From Sphingomonadaceae bacterium (GTDB lineage Bacteria > Pseudomonadota > Alphaproteobacteria > Sphingomonadales > Sphingomonadaceae): DNA of 58,188 nt. The stretch spans positions 1 through 58,188 of the forward strand of contig CANJCQ010000016.1 of NCBI GenBank assembly GCA_947473355.1. The letters are read 5' to 3'. A program made the position numbers and the translations under genes. Below are positions 1 through 7,258 of the stretch, in pieces (position 1 is the stretch's first letter; the number at the start of each line of letters is the position of its first letter). The notes below the pieces were generated by a model. It searched no databases. It worked only from the letters and a program-made list of their open reading frames with translations, and was not told the DNA's origin.

Positions 1-129
1 CTCTCCAACCGGGTCTTCACATCCCACGACAACATCATCGACCACTGCTGCGAGGCGTGGAACAAACTCATCGATCAGCCGTGGCGCATCATGACCATCG
101 GACGCCGCAAATGGGCGCGTGGGTTGTAG
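1..129 (+). mobile_element. IS630-family transposase, C-terminal end (partial)
   Basis: The first 42 codons are open from the window edge and end with TAG. The translation contains SNRVFTSHDNIIDHCC, then EAWNKLIDQPWRIM and finally GRRKWARGL. This is the usual C-terminus of IS630-family transposases, which follows the DDE catalytic core. The start and the catalytic residues lie outside the window. The stop codon is four bases from the next reading frame, so the IS end must be very close. I did not find a matching terminal inverted repeat because the other end is missing. Confidence 0.75.
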
Positions 130-132
130 TCA

Positions 133-507
133 GTGCAGGTTGGTATAAGCGCCGCCGCGCTGGCAGCCCTCACGCCCTCAATGGCTTGGGCGGAAGCGAA
201 TTGGGTTTTCGTTCGCAGTGATGTTGCGGGCACGAGCACCCAATACATCGACACGACTTCGATCCGGCACACCGGCTCTATCGTCCGGTATTGGACGAAA
301 ACCAGTTTTGTGCCTAATAGGGATGGCTTCGAACAGACATTAGTACTTCAGGAAAGCGACTGTGAAAATGGTCGACTTCGCATCCTTCAGATGGTCGGCT
401 ATAAGTTTGATGGGACCACCATCAGCTCAAACACCCTGACAGATTGGATGTACGTCACGCCCGGCGCGATGGGTGAAGCCATGCACAACGCCGCCTGCCA
501 GAAATAG
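133..507 (+). CDS. Small secreted protein resembling surface-adhesin protein E, 5' end probably cut by the IS
   Basis: A 124-residue reading frame with a GTG start. Residues 5-20 (ISAAALAALTPSMAWA) look like the hydrophobic core and cleavage site of a signal peptide, but the basic residues expected before such a core are absent. The mature part (NWVFVRSD..., then YIDTTSIRHTG, then a Trp-Thr-Lys stretch and a conserved Cys pair) resembles the small surface-adhesin E-like secreted proteins. The frame continues directly from the transposase stop (TAG, TCA, GTG). The simplest reading is that the IS inserted into the signal-peptide coding region, and the present start lies in or beside IS sequence. 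Function unknown; possibly no longer exported. Confidence 0.5.
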   Translation: MQVGISAAALAALTPSMAWAEANWVFVRSDVAGTSTQYIDTTSIRHTGSIVRYWTKTSFVPNRDGFEQTLVLQESDCENGRLRILQMVGYKFDGTTISSNTLTDWMYVTPGAMGEAMHNAACQK

Positions 508-642
508 TCAGAGGCTGTAACGGCCCCCGCTCATGGCAATCGAAATGCCCGTCTGCCGTGCCAGCTTGTGAACGCCCATGCCGCCAATGAGCAAGGCCAA
601 CGTGGCGTAAGTATGTCGGAGGCTATTGGGCCTGTCTGTCAT
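508..642 (-). pseudogene. Tyrosine recombinase (phage integrase) C-terminal remnant
   Basis: A 44-codon reading frame on the minus strand. Its translation includes NSLRHTYATLALL, which matches the conserved L-R-H-T-x-A-T box holding the second catalytic Arg and the His of tyrosine recombinases. VHKLARQTGISIAM follows, then an RYS near the end that sits where the nucleophilic Tyr belongs. Everything upstream of this box, including the first catalytic Arg, is missing. It is a decayed stub, not a working integrase, and records an earlier integration event here. Confidence 0.65.
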
Positions 643-840
643 GCTGCATCCCTGCTGTGGCCCGCGCGACTTGCATAACAGGCTAAGCTCCCTCCTCCGG
701 CATGACAGGGTGCCTTATAACTTCTAAGTTTTGAGTCATGCCCCTGCGCCCTGATTAGATTGCTCATAAGTTACCTTGACAGATATATGATACTGCCTCA
801 TAAGTCAGGCCTAACTTCTGAACCAGAGAGGGCCTCAGCC

Positions 841-1419
841 ATGAGCCGCATAGCCTACTTCCGCGTCTCCACCGGAGACCAGAGCATCGAAGCCCAGCGT
901 CAGGCCTTGGGTGGGTCCTTCGACAGGGAGTTCGAGGACGTAGGGGTTAGCGGGGCCACTCGTGCCGAGGATCGCCCAGCCTTCTCTAAGCTGCTCTCAT
1001 ATATCCGTGAGGGCGACACGCTCTTCATCTATGCTATTGATCGGCTGGGGCGGGATGCCTTGGACGTGCAGGGCATGGTGAGGCGGTTGCTTGAGAAGGG
1101 CGTGACGTTGGACGTGAGGGGCTTGGGGGCCATTGGGCGAGGCGTGGGGGAGCTTATTGTCGCCGTGCTTGCACAGATAGCGGACATGGAGCGCCAGCGT
1201 ATCAAGGAGCGTTGTGAGGCTGGCAGGGATGCTGCGAGAGCGTCTCTAAAGGCCACTGGTAGGACGCACAGGGGCAAGGTGAGCTTGGGGCGGCCTAAGG
1301 CGGCTGATGCTGGTGAAGTGGCTGCGTGGCGTAGGGCGAACGGGGCCAGCATACGGCAGACTTGTGAGCAGTTTGAATTGTCGAAGGCGACCGTGTCGCG
1401 ATACTGTGCTGCGGCTTGA
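841..1419 (+). CDS. Serine recombinase (resolvase/invertase family)
   Basis: A site-specific DNA recombinase of about 192 residues. The N-terminal catalytic domain begins SRIAYFRVST, with the nucleophile at Ser10. IDRLGRDALD holds the conserved D-R-x-x-R type motif, and a long E helix follows (ELIVAVLAQIADMERQRIKER). The C-terminus (SIRQTCEQFELSKATVSRYC) is a helix-turn-helix, as in resolvases and invertases. The ATG at 841 was chosen because it begins the canonical MSRIAYFRVST N-terminus and follows a purine-rich AGAGAGG; an in-frame start at 760 would add residues foreign to the family. Size fits a small resolvase/invertase rather than a large phage serine integrase. It probably belongs to the element ending at tRNA-Cys. 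Confidence 0.85.
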   Translation: MSRIAYFRVSTGDQSIEAQRQALGGSFDREFEDVGVSGATRAEDRPAFSKLLSYIREGDTLFIYAIDRLGRDALDVQGMVRRLLEKGVTLDVRGLGAIGRGVGELIVAVLAQIADMERQRIKERCEAGRDAARASLKATGRTHRGKVSLGRPKAADAGEVAAWRRANGASIRQTCEQFELSKATVSRYCAAA

Positions 1420-1513
1420 GGTGGGAGCAGAAATGGGCCTGGGGCGCAAGGCAGCTATCGACACCACGGCAGCCTAAAACCAGCACTTGATAGTGGCTGG
1501 TGCAGCAAGTCCT

Positions 1514-2359
1514 TCATTTGAACAGAACAAGCAAAACAAGTAGGGCGAGCAATCCGATAACCCAGTTCAACCGCTGGGAAACCAGCGAGTTATCGACGAT
1601 CACGGGAGCTAGTGAAACCGGCGATTGCTGCTCATCCGCATCATCTTCCAAGCAAGGAGGCTCAGGCTTTTCGGATTCGTCGTCCACGACGGTCACCTCA
1701 TATTCGACGATTGGTGTCTGGAAATCGGGCTCCAGCAGAAACGTCTGACGCATCCAATACTCGGCAAACCTATGTGCGCCTTGGTCTTGATATAGTGAAA
1801 ACTTCAATCGCACTGAAAGTGCTGCGCCCGGACGCGCAATCAACTCCTCAGCCACACGATCCAGCCGCACAGCTTCGAGAGTTAAGTTGAGGTAAAGAGC
1901 ATCACTATTGAAATCGTGACTTTCAGGGTCCCCCAGTGCCAGCCAGACGGTTCCGTGTGGTGATTTCTGCGTCCCACCGCCGTGTTTATCTGCTTCTACA
2001 GCACGGATGGATAGGTGAATTGAGCCGTCGAATGGATGCGCACCATCCTCCGATAACTTCATGATCACCCTATTCTCTTCCAAAGCTACCTTACTGCTGA
2101 TCGTGTGAAGCAAATCGGTCCCGCTTGTGAACGACAGAACCTCGCGATGCCCGTAAGGTTCGAAATGTTCTTTGGATGCTTGGAAGTAATCCCAAGGCTG
2201 GCCTGACAGATTACTGTCTTCCTTGCCGCTTAGGCTTGTGCGGACCAACGGTTCCTTGGCGTAGAACCAGACGTTCCGAGGGATTGCGACATAGGCCGCC
2301 TTCTGCTGATCCGCCTCTTCGGCGTACTGTGTGGACTTGATTTTAACTAGCTTGCCCAC
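1514..2359 (-). CDS. Unknown tail-anchored protein
   Basis: A 281-residue protein that I do not recognise. It has no signal peptide. The body is soluble and mixed in charge, followed by an acidic linker (DDESEKPEPPCLEDDADEQQ, about residues 226-245). It ends in one hydrophobic segment (NWVIGLLALLVLLVLFK), so the protein is predicted to be anchored by its C-terminus with the bulk in the cytoplasm. The start is GTG with a G-rich stretch just upstream. It is transcribed against its neighbours, between a serine recombinase and a polymerase-like gene, so it is likely cargo of the mobile element. A defence or membrane-sensing role is possible, but nothing in the sequence proves it. Confidence 0.6.
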   Translation of the reverse strand: MGKLVKIKSTQYAEEADQQKAAYVAIPRNVWFYAKEPLVRTSLSGKEDSNLSGQPWDYFQASKEHFEPYGHREVLSFTSGTDLLHTISSKVALEENRVIMKLSEDGAHPFDGSIHLSIRAVEADKHGGGTQKSPHGTVWLALGDPESHDFNSDALYLNLTLEAVRLDRVAEELIARPGAALSVRLKFSLYQDQGAHRFAEYWMRQTFLLEPDFQTPIVEYEVTVVDDESEKPEPPCLEDDADEQQSPVSLAPVIVDNSLVSQRLNWVIGLLALLVLLVLFK

Positions 2360-2741
2360 GGTGCCCCCGGATCATATCAACGTGGTCTAAGATACACATT
2401 TCTAGCGGGTCGGGAAATCGGGTTGATCCACCTACTTAGATGACACTCAGCTCGTTCGGACATCGCATGACTTTCGGAGAACCAGCCCAGCGGAAAATTC
2501 CCGGCCTGACGGATTGCGATAGGTAACTCCAACAGCGATCAGATTTCCATGGTTCGCATCAATGTCCCCTCCATGTTAGGAAAGAGAATTGCCCAACCCT
2601 TGCAGCCATTAAAGTTCAGGTATCCAAGGCCGTCGCCGTTGGCGGCTCACCTGCCAAGTGGCCGACTTCAGTCATCGCTGCATCACCTTCTGTCCATTCA
2701 TCTCATCGCTTGGGGACCATCCTCAGGCCTAAGGAGGCAAT
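2360..2741. other. Intergenic region between divergent element genes
   Basis: About 380 bases between the tail-anchored gene (leftward) and the polymerase-like gene (rightward). It must carry both promoters. I see no convincing promoter hexamers, repeats or RNA gene. The only clear signal is a strong AAGGAGG at 2731-2737 just before the rightward GTG start. A 67-codon reading frame here looks non-coding in composition. Confidence 0.4.
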
Positions 2742-4061
2742 GTGCCGTCTAAGCCCATATTCACCAATGCCCAGCTTGAAGCTGCCTCCTATTCAGACCT
2801 GACCGCCAAGCCTGCCTCAGCCCTAGCAATGTCCCTGTGTGGATCGCAGCTCGCCAACATCCTCCATCAACAGGCGAGGAGACCCAATAAGGCGCAGGTC
2901 GCAGCGTTCGGCGCTCTGATTGCCGACCTGCTGGAGCGAGACCCTGACGACAATGGCGGATGGCTGTTCCGATCCATCAGTTCGGGCAGCTTCTCTCGGA
3001 CAGGGATCGGCTATCGTCCCTTCATCACCCTCTTCGACCTTATGAACCCCATGATGCTCGATGTTGCGATGGGGACAAAGCAATGGCTCCAGAACGAGCT
3101 GACAGGGGGCAAGAGGTCCCCAGCGTGGCAACGGGCTACCCGCTTCAGGGCGAACGACTGGCTGCGCCGATGGTTTGCTGAGGGAGGCATCACGCGGGAG
3201 AACTGGGCCGAGCATTTCATCCGTGAGCGGAAGGTCGTCAGGCCTAAGCAGGCTCCAATCCTGTTGAGGAAGACCAAGTCCCCCCGCTCATTGGGCAGCA
3301 GCAACGGCCTGCCGATGGACATTGGTTCTAAGGACCCAGCAGTCGCCGAACTGGTGGCAAGGATGGACCGGATCAATGACTACCTTGGGGAACAGGTAGT
3401 GGAACCCTTCGGACCTGTGTTCCTTCGCCGTATCTTCTCCAACGGGGACCAGCCAGACTTTGCATGGGACCAGGGTGGTCGGATGTATGCGTCGGGGCGC
3501 GAGAACTATCAGACCGCGAAGAAAGCCGTCAGGGCCACCATCACCATCAACGGGCAGGCAACTAAGGAAGTTGACCTGCAGGGTAGCCACCTGACAATGC
3601 TAGTAGGCCTTGGGCATGTTCCTAAAGCTGTCTTGGATGGTGACCCATATTTCATTGATGGTCTGCCACGAGAGGTCGTCAAGCACTGGGTGAACATGAC
3701 AATGGGCCACGGCAAGCGTCATACCCGCTGGCCTCCGCAGGCTGTGCAGGACTTTCGAGAGAAGCAGGGCATAGACCTTCCCAGCGAATATCCCTTGACG
3801 GCTTTGGGAGACGCCATCCTCAAGAAGCTTCCGATCCTCGATAGTGAGGGGCAATCGACACTGGCAGGCTGGGGGGAGCTTCAGTTCCGAGAGAGCGAGA
3901 TACTGCTCAGCGCGATGGAGACCTTGGCCTACGAGCATGATGTCCCTGCGCTCCCTGTCCATGATAGCCTTATCGTTCCTGAGCTGAAAGGTTCGCTGGC
4001 CATCAGTGTGCTGAAGGAGGCCTTCCGAGCTTCAGTGGGCATTGAGCCTTCAGTGAGCTGA
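2742..4061 (+). CDS. Polymerase-like protein with PolA/T7-RNAP-type A, B and C motifs
   Basis: A 439-residue protein from a GTG start preceded by AAGGAGG. The N-terminal half has no recognised domain. The C-terminal half carries three motifs in the order and type seen in the palm and fingers of family-A DNA polymerases and T7-like RNA polymerases. Motif A-like: EVDLQGSHLTML (residues 276-287, Asp278), compare D-Y-S-Q-I-E-L-R. Motif B-like: R310 and K314 in PREVVKHWVNMTMGHGK, with the R-x3-K spacing of PolA and T7 RNAP. Motif C-like: LPVHDSL (residues 404-410, His407-Asp408), compare V-H-D-E or H-D-S. From memory, related unnamed proteins occur in proteobacterial mobile elements. A role in element replication or nucleic-acid synthesis is inferred. 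Exonuclease and thumb domains are not evident, so it could be a divergent or inactive relative. Confidence 0.6.
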   Translation: MPSKPIFTNAQLEAASYSDLTAKPASALAMSLCGSQLANILHQQARRPNKAQVAAFGALIADLLERDPDDNGGWLFRSISSGSFSRTGIGYRPFITLFDLMNPMMLDVAMGTKQWLQNELTGGKRSPAWQRATRFRANDWLRRWFAEGGITRENWAEHFIRERKVVRPKQAPILLRKTKSPRSLGSSNGLPMDIGSKDPAVAELVARMDRINDYLGEQVVEPFGPVFLRRIFSNGDQPDFAWDQGGRMYASGRENYQTAKKAVRATITINGQATKEVDLQGSHLTMLVGLGHVPKAVLDGDPYFIDGLPREVVKHWVNMTMGHGKRHTRWPPQAVQDFREKQGIDLPSEYPLTALGDAILKKLPILDSEGQSTLAGWGELQFRESEILLSAMETLAYEHDVPALPVHDSLIVPELKGSLAISVLKEAFRASVGIEPSVS

Positions 4062-4756
4062 GTCCTTCCGCTAGGATTAGGAGCGGAGAGGAATACCTTC
4101 TCTGTCATAGAGGGAGACTGAGGGCAGGACTTAGGTCCCTTAGTCAGCTTAGGGCCTTCAGTGGGCTATAGGACTGGGAGGGATATTCTCTATGCCCTAC
4201 CTAAGCAGGCCTAAGGCTTAAGTAGGCGGGGGGGTGGGCGCGGAGTATACCCGTAACGTTTTGGTAGTGTGTGTGGTGCCTAACGATCACCTTCGCCTCC
4301 TATCGTTCAGACTTCCGCATCCTGCCAGCTTCTCGCCCTGAATTGGATGCGTGTCTCAGGGATGGATTCTAAGAGTCATACAGGCCCATCGGATAATTGC
4401 GGCACTCTGGTGGCCCCTTGACCCTCAGGGCTCTGTATGAGTCTCCTAGGTCATTCTAGGGGCCATGCCCCCGGCACAGGGTATAAGCGTTTTGCAGGTT
4501 TGGCTCACCTTCCCCATTTTCAAGCTAAACGCTGGCGGATTTCCGGCATCGCGGGACGGCACTATTATGGCGCTATGAGTCACTCTGTATCAGAGCATTT
4601 GGATGAAGCGACTGAGGCAGAGAGGCGGGCAGGCCTATCGTTCCACCACACCAATCAGTTCGGAGAATCGGGGGGGCTGAAAGATTGTGTCCCCCACCCT
4701 TTCGTCCCCCACCCCCCTGTCGGTCAGTCGTCATTGTCGCTAACTAATTGAAAACT
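4062..4756. other. Non-coding element end next to tRNA-Cys
   Basis: Nearly 700 bases without a gene I can support. The first 180 bases are rich in short related words built on CTTAG and CCTTCAGTGGGC; the latter nearly repeats the 3' end of the preceding gene (about 4029-4040 and 4152-4163). A 104-codon reading frame at 4437-4751 lacks family resemblance and coding character. The region ends one base before the 3' end of tRNA-Cys, so an attachment site of the element probably lies here, but I could not find its partner in the window. Confidence 0.4.
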
Positions 4757-4830
4757 TGGAGGCCCGAGCCGGAATCGAACCGGCGTGCGCGGATTTGCAG
4801 TCCGCTACGTAACCACTCCGCCATCGGGCC
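4757..4830 (-). tRNA. tRNA-Cys (anticodon GCA)
   Basis: Read on the minus strand, the gene starts GGCCCGATGGCGGAGTGG and has the anticodon loop CTGCAAA with anticodon GCA. It carries the standard T-loop GGTTCGATTCC and ends GGGCCTCCA, so CCA is encoded. The acceptor arms GGCCCGA / TCGGGCC pair fully. Its 3' end faces the accessory block at 1-4.7 kb, the usual orientation for an integration hot spot. Confidence 0.95.
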
Positions 4831-4913
4831 ATCCGGGGGCATAAGCCGTGGGAAGCGCGCCCTAACCGACCCGGGGAAGCTGCGCAATCTGATTCGGCCT
4901 GATTCGGCATGCT

Positions 4914-6299
4914 TCAGGACAAGCGCTCGAACTGCAACTGTCGTTTTTCGCTATCGGCTCTCAGCAAGCGAACGCGAATCCTGTCGCCGGGCTGGACGCT
5001 GTGCGCCGCAGTGCGCGCCACGATCGGTGCATCGCAAAGCTGAATGCGCGCGCCGCTTTCGCCGATATCTGTGACTACGGCCTCAAAAGTATCGCCTTCA
5101 CGGCCCGATAGAATGGCGGCTTCGGCCAGATCGATCACGGCGCGGCTGATCTGATTGTCGCGGGCATCAGCCCTGGCCATGACAGCCGGGAGCCGGGCGA
5201 ACGCCTCCGAAACCGCCAGTGCCACAGGCTGGCCATTAGCCACGGCCAGCGCGGCCCGCACGACATAGCGGTCCGCCAGACGGCGCAGCGGCGCGGTGCC
5301 GTGGGCATAGGTCGCTGCCATTGCCGTGTGCCACGGGATCACGCCTTCGCGATAGGGCTCATAGGAGGCACCCGTGCCCGCGCGCCGGATCGCCAGCATG
5401 AAAGCGGCCGCGCGCGGATCGGCCGGGTCGAGCTGCTTTTCATACTCGCTCAGCTCCATCGTATCGCTCCAATTCAGCCCGAAAGCCGGTGCGGTGTGGC
5501 GCAGACGAGAAATCGCGCGCGCATCAGGCGCGGCCATGACGCGGAACAGACCGGTCTTTGCGGCCAGCAGCGCGTCGGCAATCGCGAGGTTGCAGGCCAG
5601 CGACATGGCGGCATTGCTCCGTTCGGACTTGAGCTGGGGGCGCAGCGTCAGCGCAAACTTGCCATCGGACCCGCGCTCGACTTCCTGCTCCGGCGGATCG
5701 ACCCGCGCCGCGCCGCGCCGCGCTTCTGCCGCAGCGATCCGCCCGGCAAGCTCGGCGAACTGCGGCGGCAACTGGTCGGGGCGCACTGCATCGTAGGCCA
5801 GCTTGGCGCGGCTGCGGATCAATGCGCGCTCGGCGCCATCGAGCCTGACCGAGCCATCGGGGGCGACGCGGACGGTGAAGACTACGGAGGGGCGCGGGCC
5901 ATCCGGCAAAAGACTCGCCGCACGTTCGCACAGCACCGGTGGATAGAGGCTGGCTTTGCCATCGGGCAGATAGCTGGTCGTGCCGCGCTGCCAGGCCTCG
6001 GCATCGATCGCATCGCCGTCGCTGGCGAACCAGGCGACATCGGCGATGGCATAATGCAGGATTATGTCGGCGCCCGCAGCCTCGATGGCGAAGGCCTGGT
6101 CAAGATCGGTCGAGGTGGCAGGATCAAGTGTGATGAAAGCGCGATCAGTGCGATCCACATGTTCGCTGGGCACTCGCGCAGCCGCGGCTTCGGCTGCGGC
6201 GAGAACTGCCGGAGGAAAGCTGGCGGGTACCTGAAACTGCGCGCGAATCGCGGTGAGGCCAAGGCTTAGGAGTTGCTGTGGGTCGCGAAGTGTTTTCAT
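4914..6299 (-). CDS. RNB-domain exoribonuclease (RNase II/R family, short form)
   Basis: A 461-residue protein consisting mainly of the RNB catalytic domain of 3'-to-5' exoribonucleases, which degrade single-stranded RNA in the cytoplasm. The metal-binding motif is LDPATSTDLDQAF (residues 58-70), with Asp59, Asp65 and Asp67 in place. The fourth acidic position, an Asp in E. coli RNase II, is Gln68. Other conserved stretches are LHYAIADVAWF, TTSYLPDGKASLYPP, and TAPLRRLADRYVVRAAL near the C-terminus. It ends in a short S1-like beta region (DTFEAVVTDIGESGARIQL). It is much shorter than RNase R. The ATG at 6299 was preferred to one 12 codons upstream because the family begins close to it. Confidence 0.85.
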   Translation of the reverse strand: MKTLRDPQQLLSLGLTAIRAQFQVPASFPPAVLAAAEAAAARVPSEHVDRTDRAFITLDPATSTDLDQAFAIEAAGADIILHYAIADVAWFASDGDAIDAEAWQRGTTSYLPDGKASLYPPVLCERAASLLPDGPRPSVVFTVRVAPDGSVRLDGAERALIRSRAKLAYDAVRPDQLPPQFAELAGRIAAAEARRGAARVDPPEQEVERGSDGKFALTLRPQLKSERSNAAMSLACNLAIADALLAAKTGLFRVMAAPDARAISRLRHTAPAFGLNWSDTMELSEYEKQLDPADPRAAAFMLAIRRAGTGASYEPYREGVIPWHTAMAATYAHGTAPLRRLADRYVVRAALAVANGQPVALAVSEAFARLPAVMARADARDNQISRAVIDLAEAAILSGREGDTFEAVVTDIGESGARIQLCDAPIVARTAAHSVQPGDRIRVRLLRADSEKRQLQFERLS

Positions 6300-6371
6300 G
6301 GCGTATCGCTTGCCAAGCCGGGACCCTCGCGGCAAGCCCTCGGCAGGTCATACCAGAGGATTCAGCCAGCA

Positions 6372-6512
6372 ATGAAGGCCCGCGCTGGCGTTGCCTTCGC
6401 CCCGAAGACCAAGCTGGAGATAGTCGAGCTTGATCTGGCAGAATTGCCGCCCCAGATGCACCATGCGCCCAAAGCCGGGCGCGCCCGTGCCGAGGATATC
6501 GCTCAGCTATAA
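6372..6512 (+). pseudogene. Remnant of class III alcohol dehydrogenase (adhC) N-terminus
   Basis: A 46-codon frame beginning MKARAGVAFAPKTKLEIVELDL. This is nearly the textbook N-terminus of S-(hydroxymethyl)glutathione dehydrogenase, which detoxifies formaldehyde. After about 22 residues the similarity stops: the next block does not continue into the zinc-binding GICHTD motif and the frame ends at TAA. It looks like the surviving 5' end of a deleted gene, between the ribonuclease and mobA. It could still be translated as a short leader, but I infer it is junk. Based on resemblance only. Confidence 0.5.
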
Positions 6513-6616
6513 TACCTCTGCGAGACAATGACATTTGGCTCGCTTTGCGCGCTGGGCGGGTTCACACCCCTGCCGGTGGCGAGTTCATTGACACATTGGC
6601 CAGAGGAATTCAGCGC

Positions 6617-7168
6617 ATGATTCTGGGCTGCGTCCTTGCTGGCGGCCAATCGAGCCGCTTCGGCAGCGACAAGGCGCTGGCCGAGCTGCATGGCCACACC
6701 CTGATCGCCCGCGCGGTGGATAGCCTTTCGGGCTGGTGCGAATATGTCGTGGTTGTCGGCCGCGAGCTTGCCCCGGCGCCGACTCTGCCTGATTGGCCGC
6801 GCCCGCATATGGGACCGCTTGCTGGCATCGCCGCTGCGCTGCATCTTGCGCGCGATGATGGCTATGCGGCCGTGCTGACCTGCGGCGTCGATTCTGCGGT
6901 ATTGCCCGAAAATCTGCCGGGACTACTCGCTCCCGCCCCCGCTTTCCTTGCCGATCAGCCGGTGATCGGTCTGTGGCCAGCCAGCGCGCTTGCCGCCATC
7001 GAGGCGATCCTCACCAGCGAGGGCAGGCATTCAATGCGCCAGTTCGCCGAGGCAGTGGGCGCACGGGCGGTCATTTCAACCACGGCCACGGCCAATATCA
7101 ACACCCCGGCCGACCTCACCGGGCTGGAGAACCGCGATGCGCGCGGCAGCAGGACTTTGCCGGACTGA
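6617..7168 (+). CDS. mobA: Molybdenum cofactor guanylyltransferase
   Basis: About 183 residues. The protein begins MILGCVLAGGQSSRFGSDKAL, the GTP-binding signature of MobA (LAGGxSxRFGxDK). The Mg-binding region lies around VLTCGVDSAVLPENL and the C-terminus has NINTPADL, as in the family. MobA transfers GMP from GTP to molybdopterin to make the guanine-dinucleotide cofactor for DMSO-reductase-family enzymes, in the cytoplasm. GAGGAATT upstream supports the ATG at 6617. No other molybdopterin gene is adjacent. It could also be named NTP transferase family protein, but the motifs favour MobA. Confidence 0.85.
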   Translation: MILGCVLAGGQSSRFGSDKALAELHGHTLIARAVDSLSGWCEYVVVVGRELAPAPTLPDWPRPHMGPLAGIAAALHLARDDGYAAVLTCGVDSAVLPENLPGLLAPAPAFLADQPVIGLWPASALAAIEAILTSEGRHSMRQFAEAVGARAVISTTATANINTPADLTGLENRDARGSRTLPD

Positions 7169-7258
7169 CCGCCTGCGCTGCCGGAAGGCAAGGCATGGCA
7201 AGCGCGCTGGAAGCAGCTCCACCCGCAGTTCAATACGGGCGGCAGGGCAGGTGTTTCT

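Noticed and set aside
760..840. An upstream start for the serine recombinase
   Set aside because: The extra 27 residues are unlike the family and the ATG at 841 begins the canonical N-terminus with a purine-rich site before it.
1292..4215. The word GGCCTAAG seen four times (1292, 2726, 3241, 4208) in the accessory element
   Set aside because: It may follow from frequent CCT and AAG codons. Without a count over the whole window I cannot call it a functional repeat.
5301..6269. Long open frame opposite the RNB ribonuclease
   Set aside because: It is a shadow caused by high GC. The ribonuclease strand has clear motifs and this one has none.
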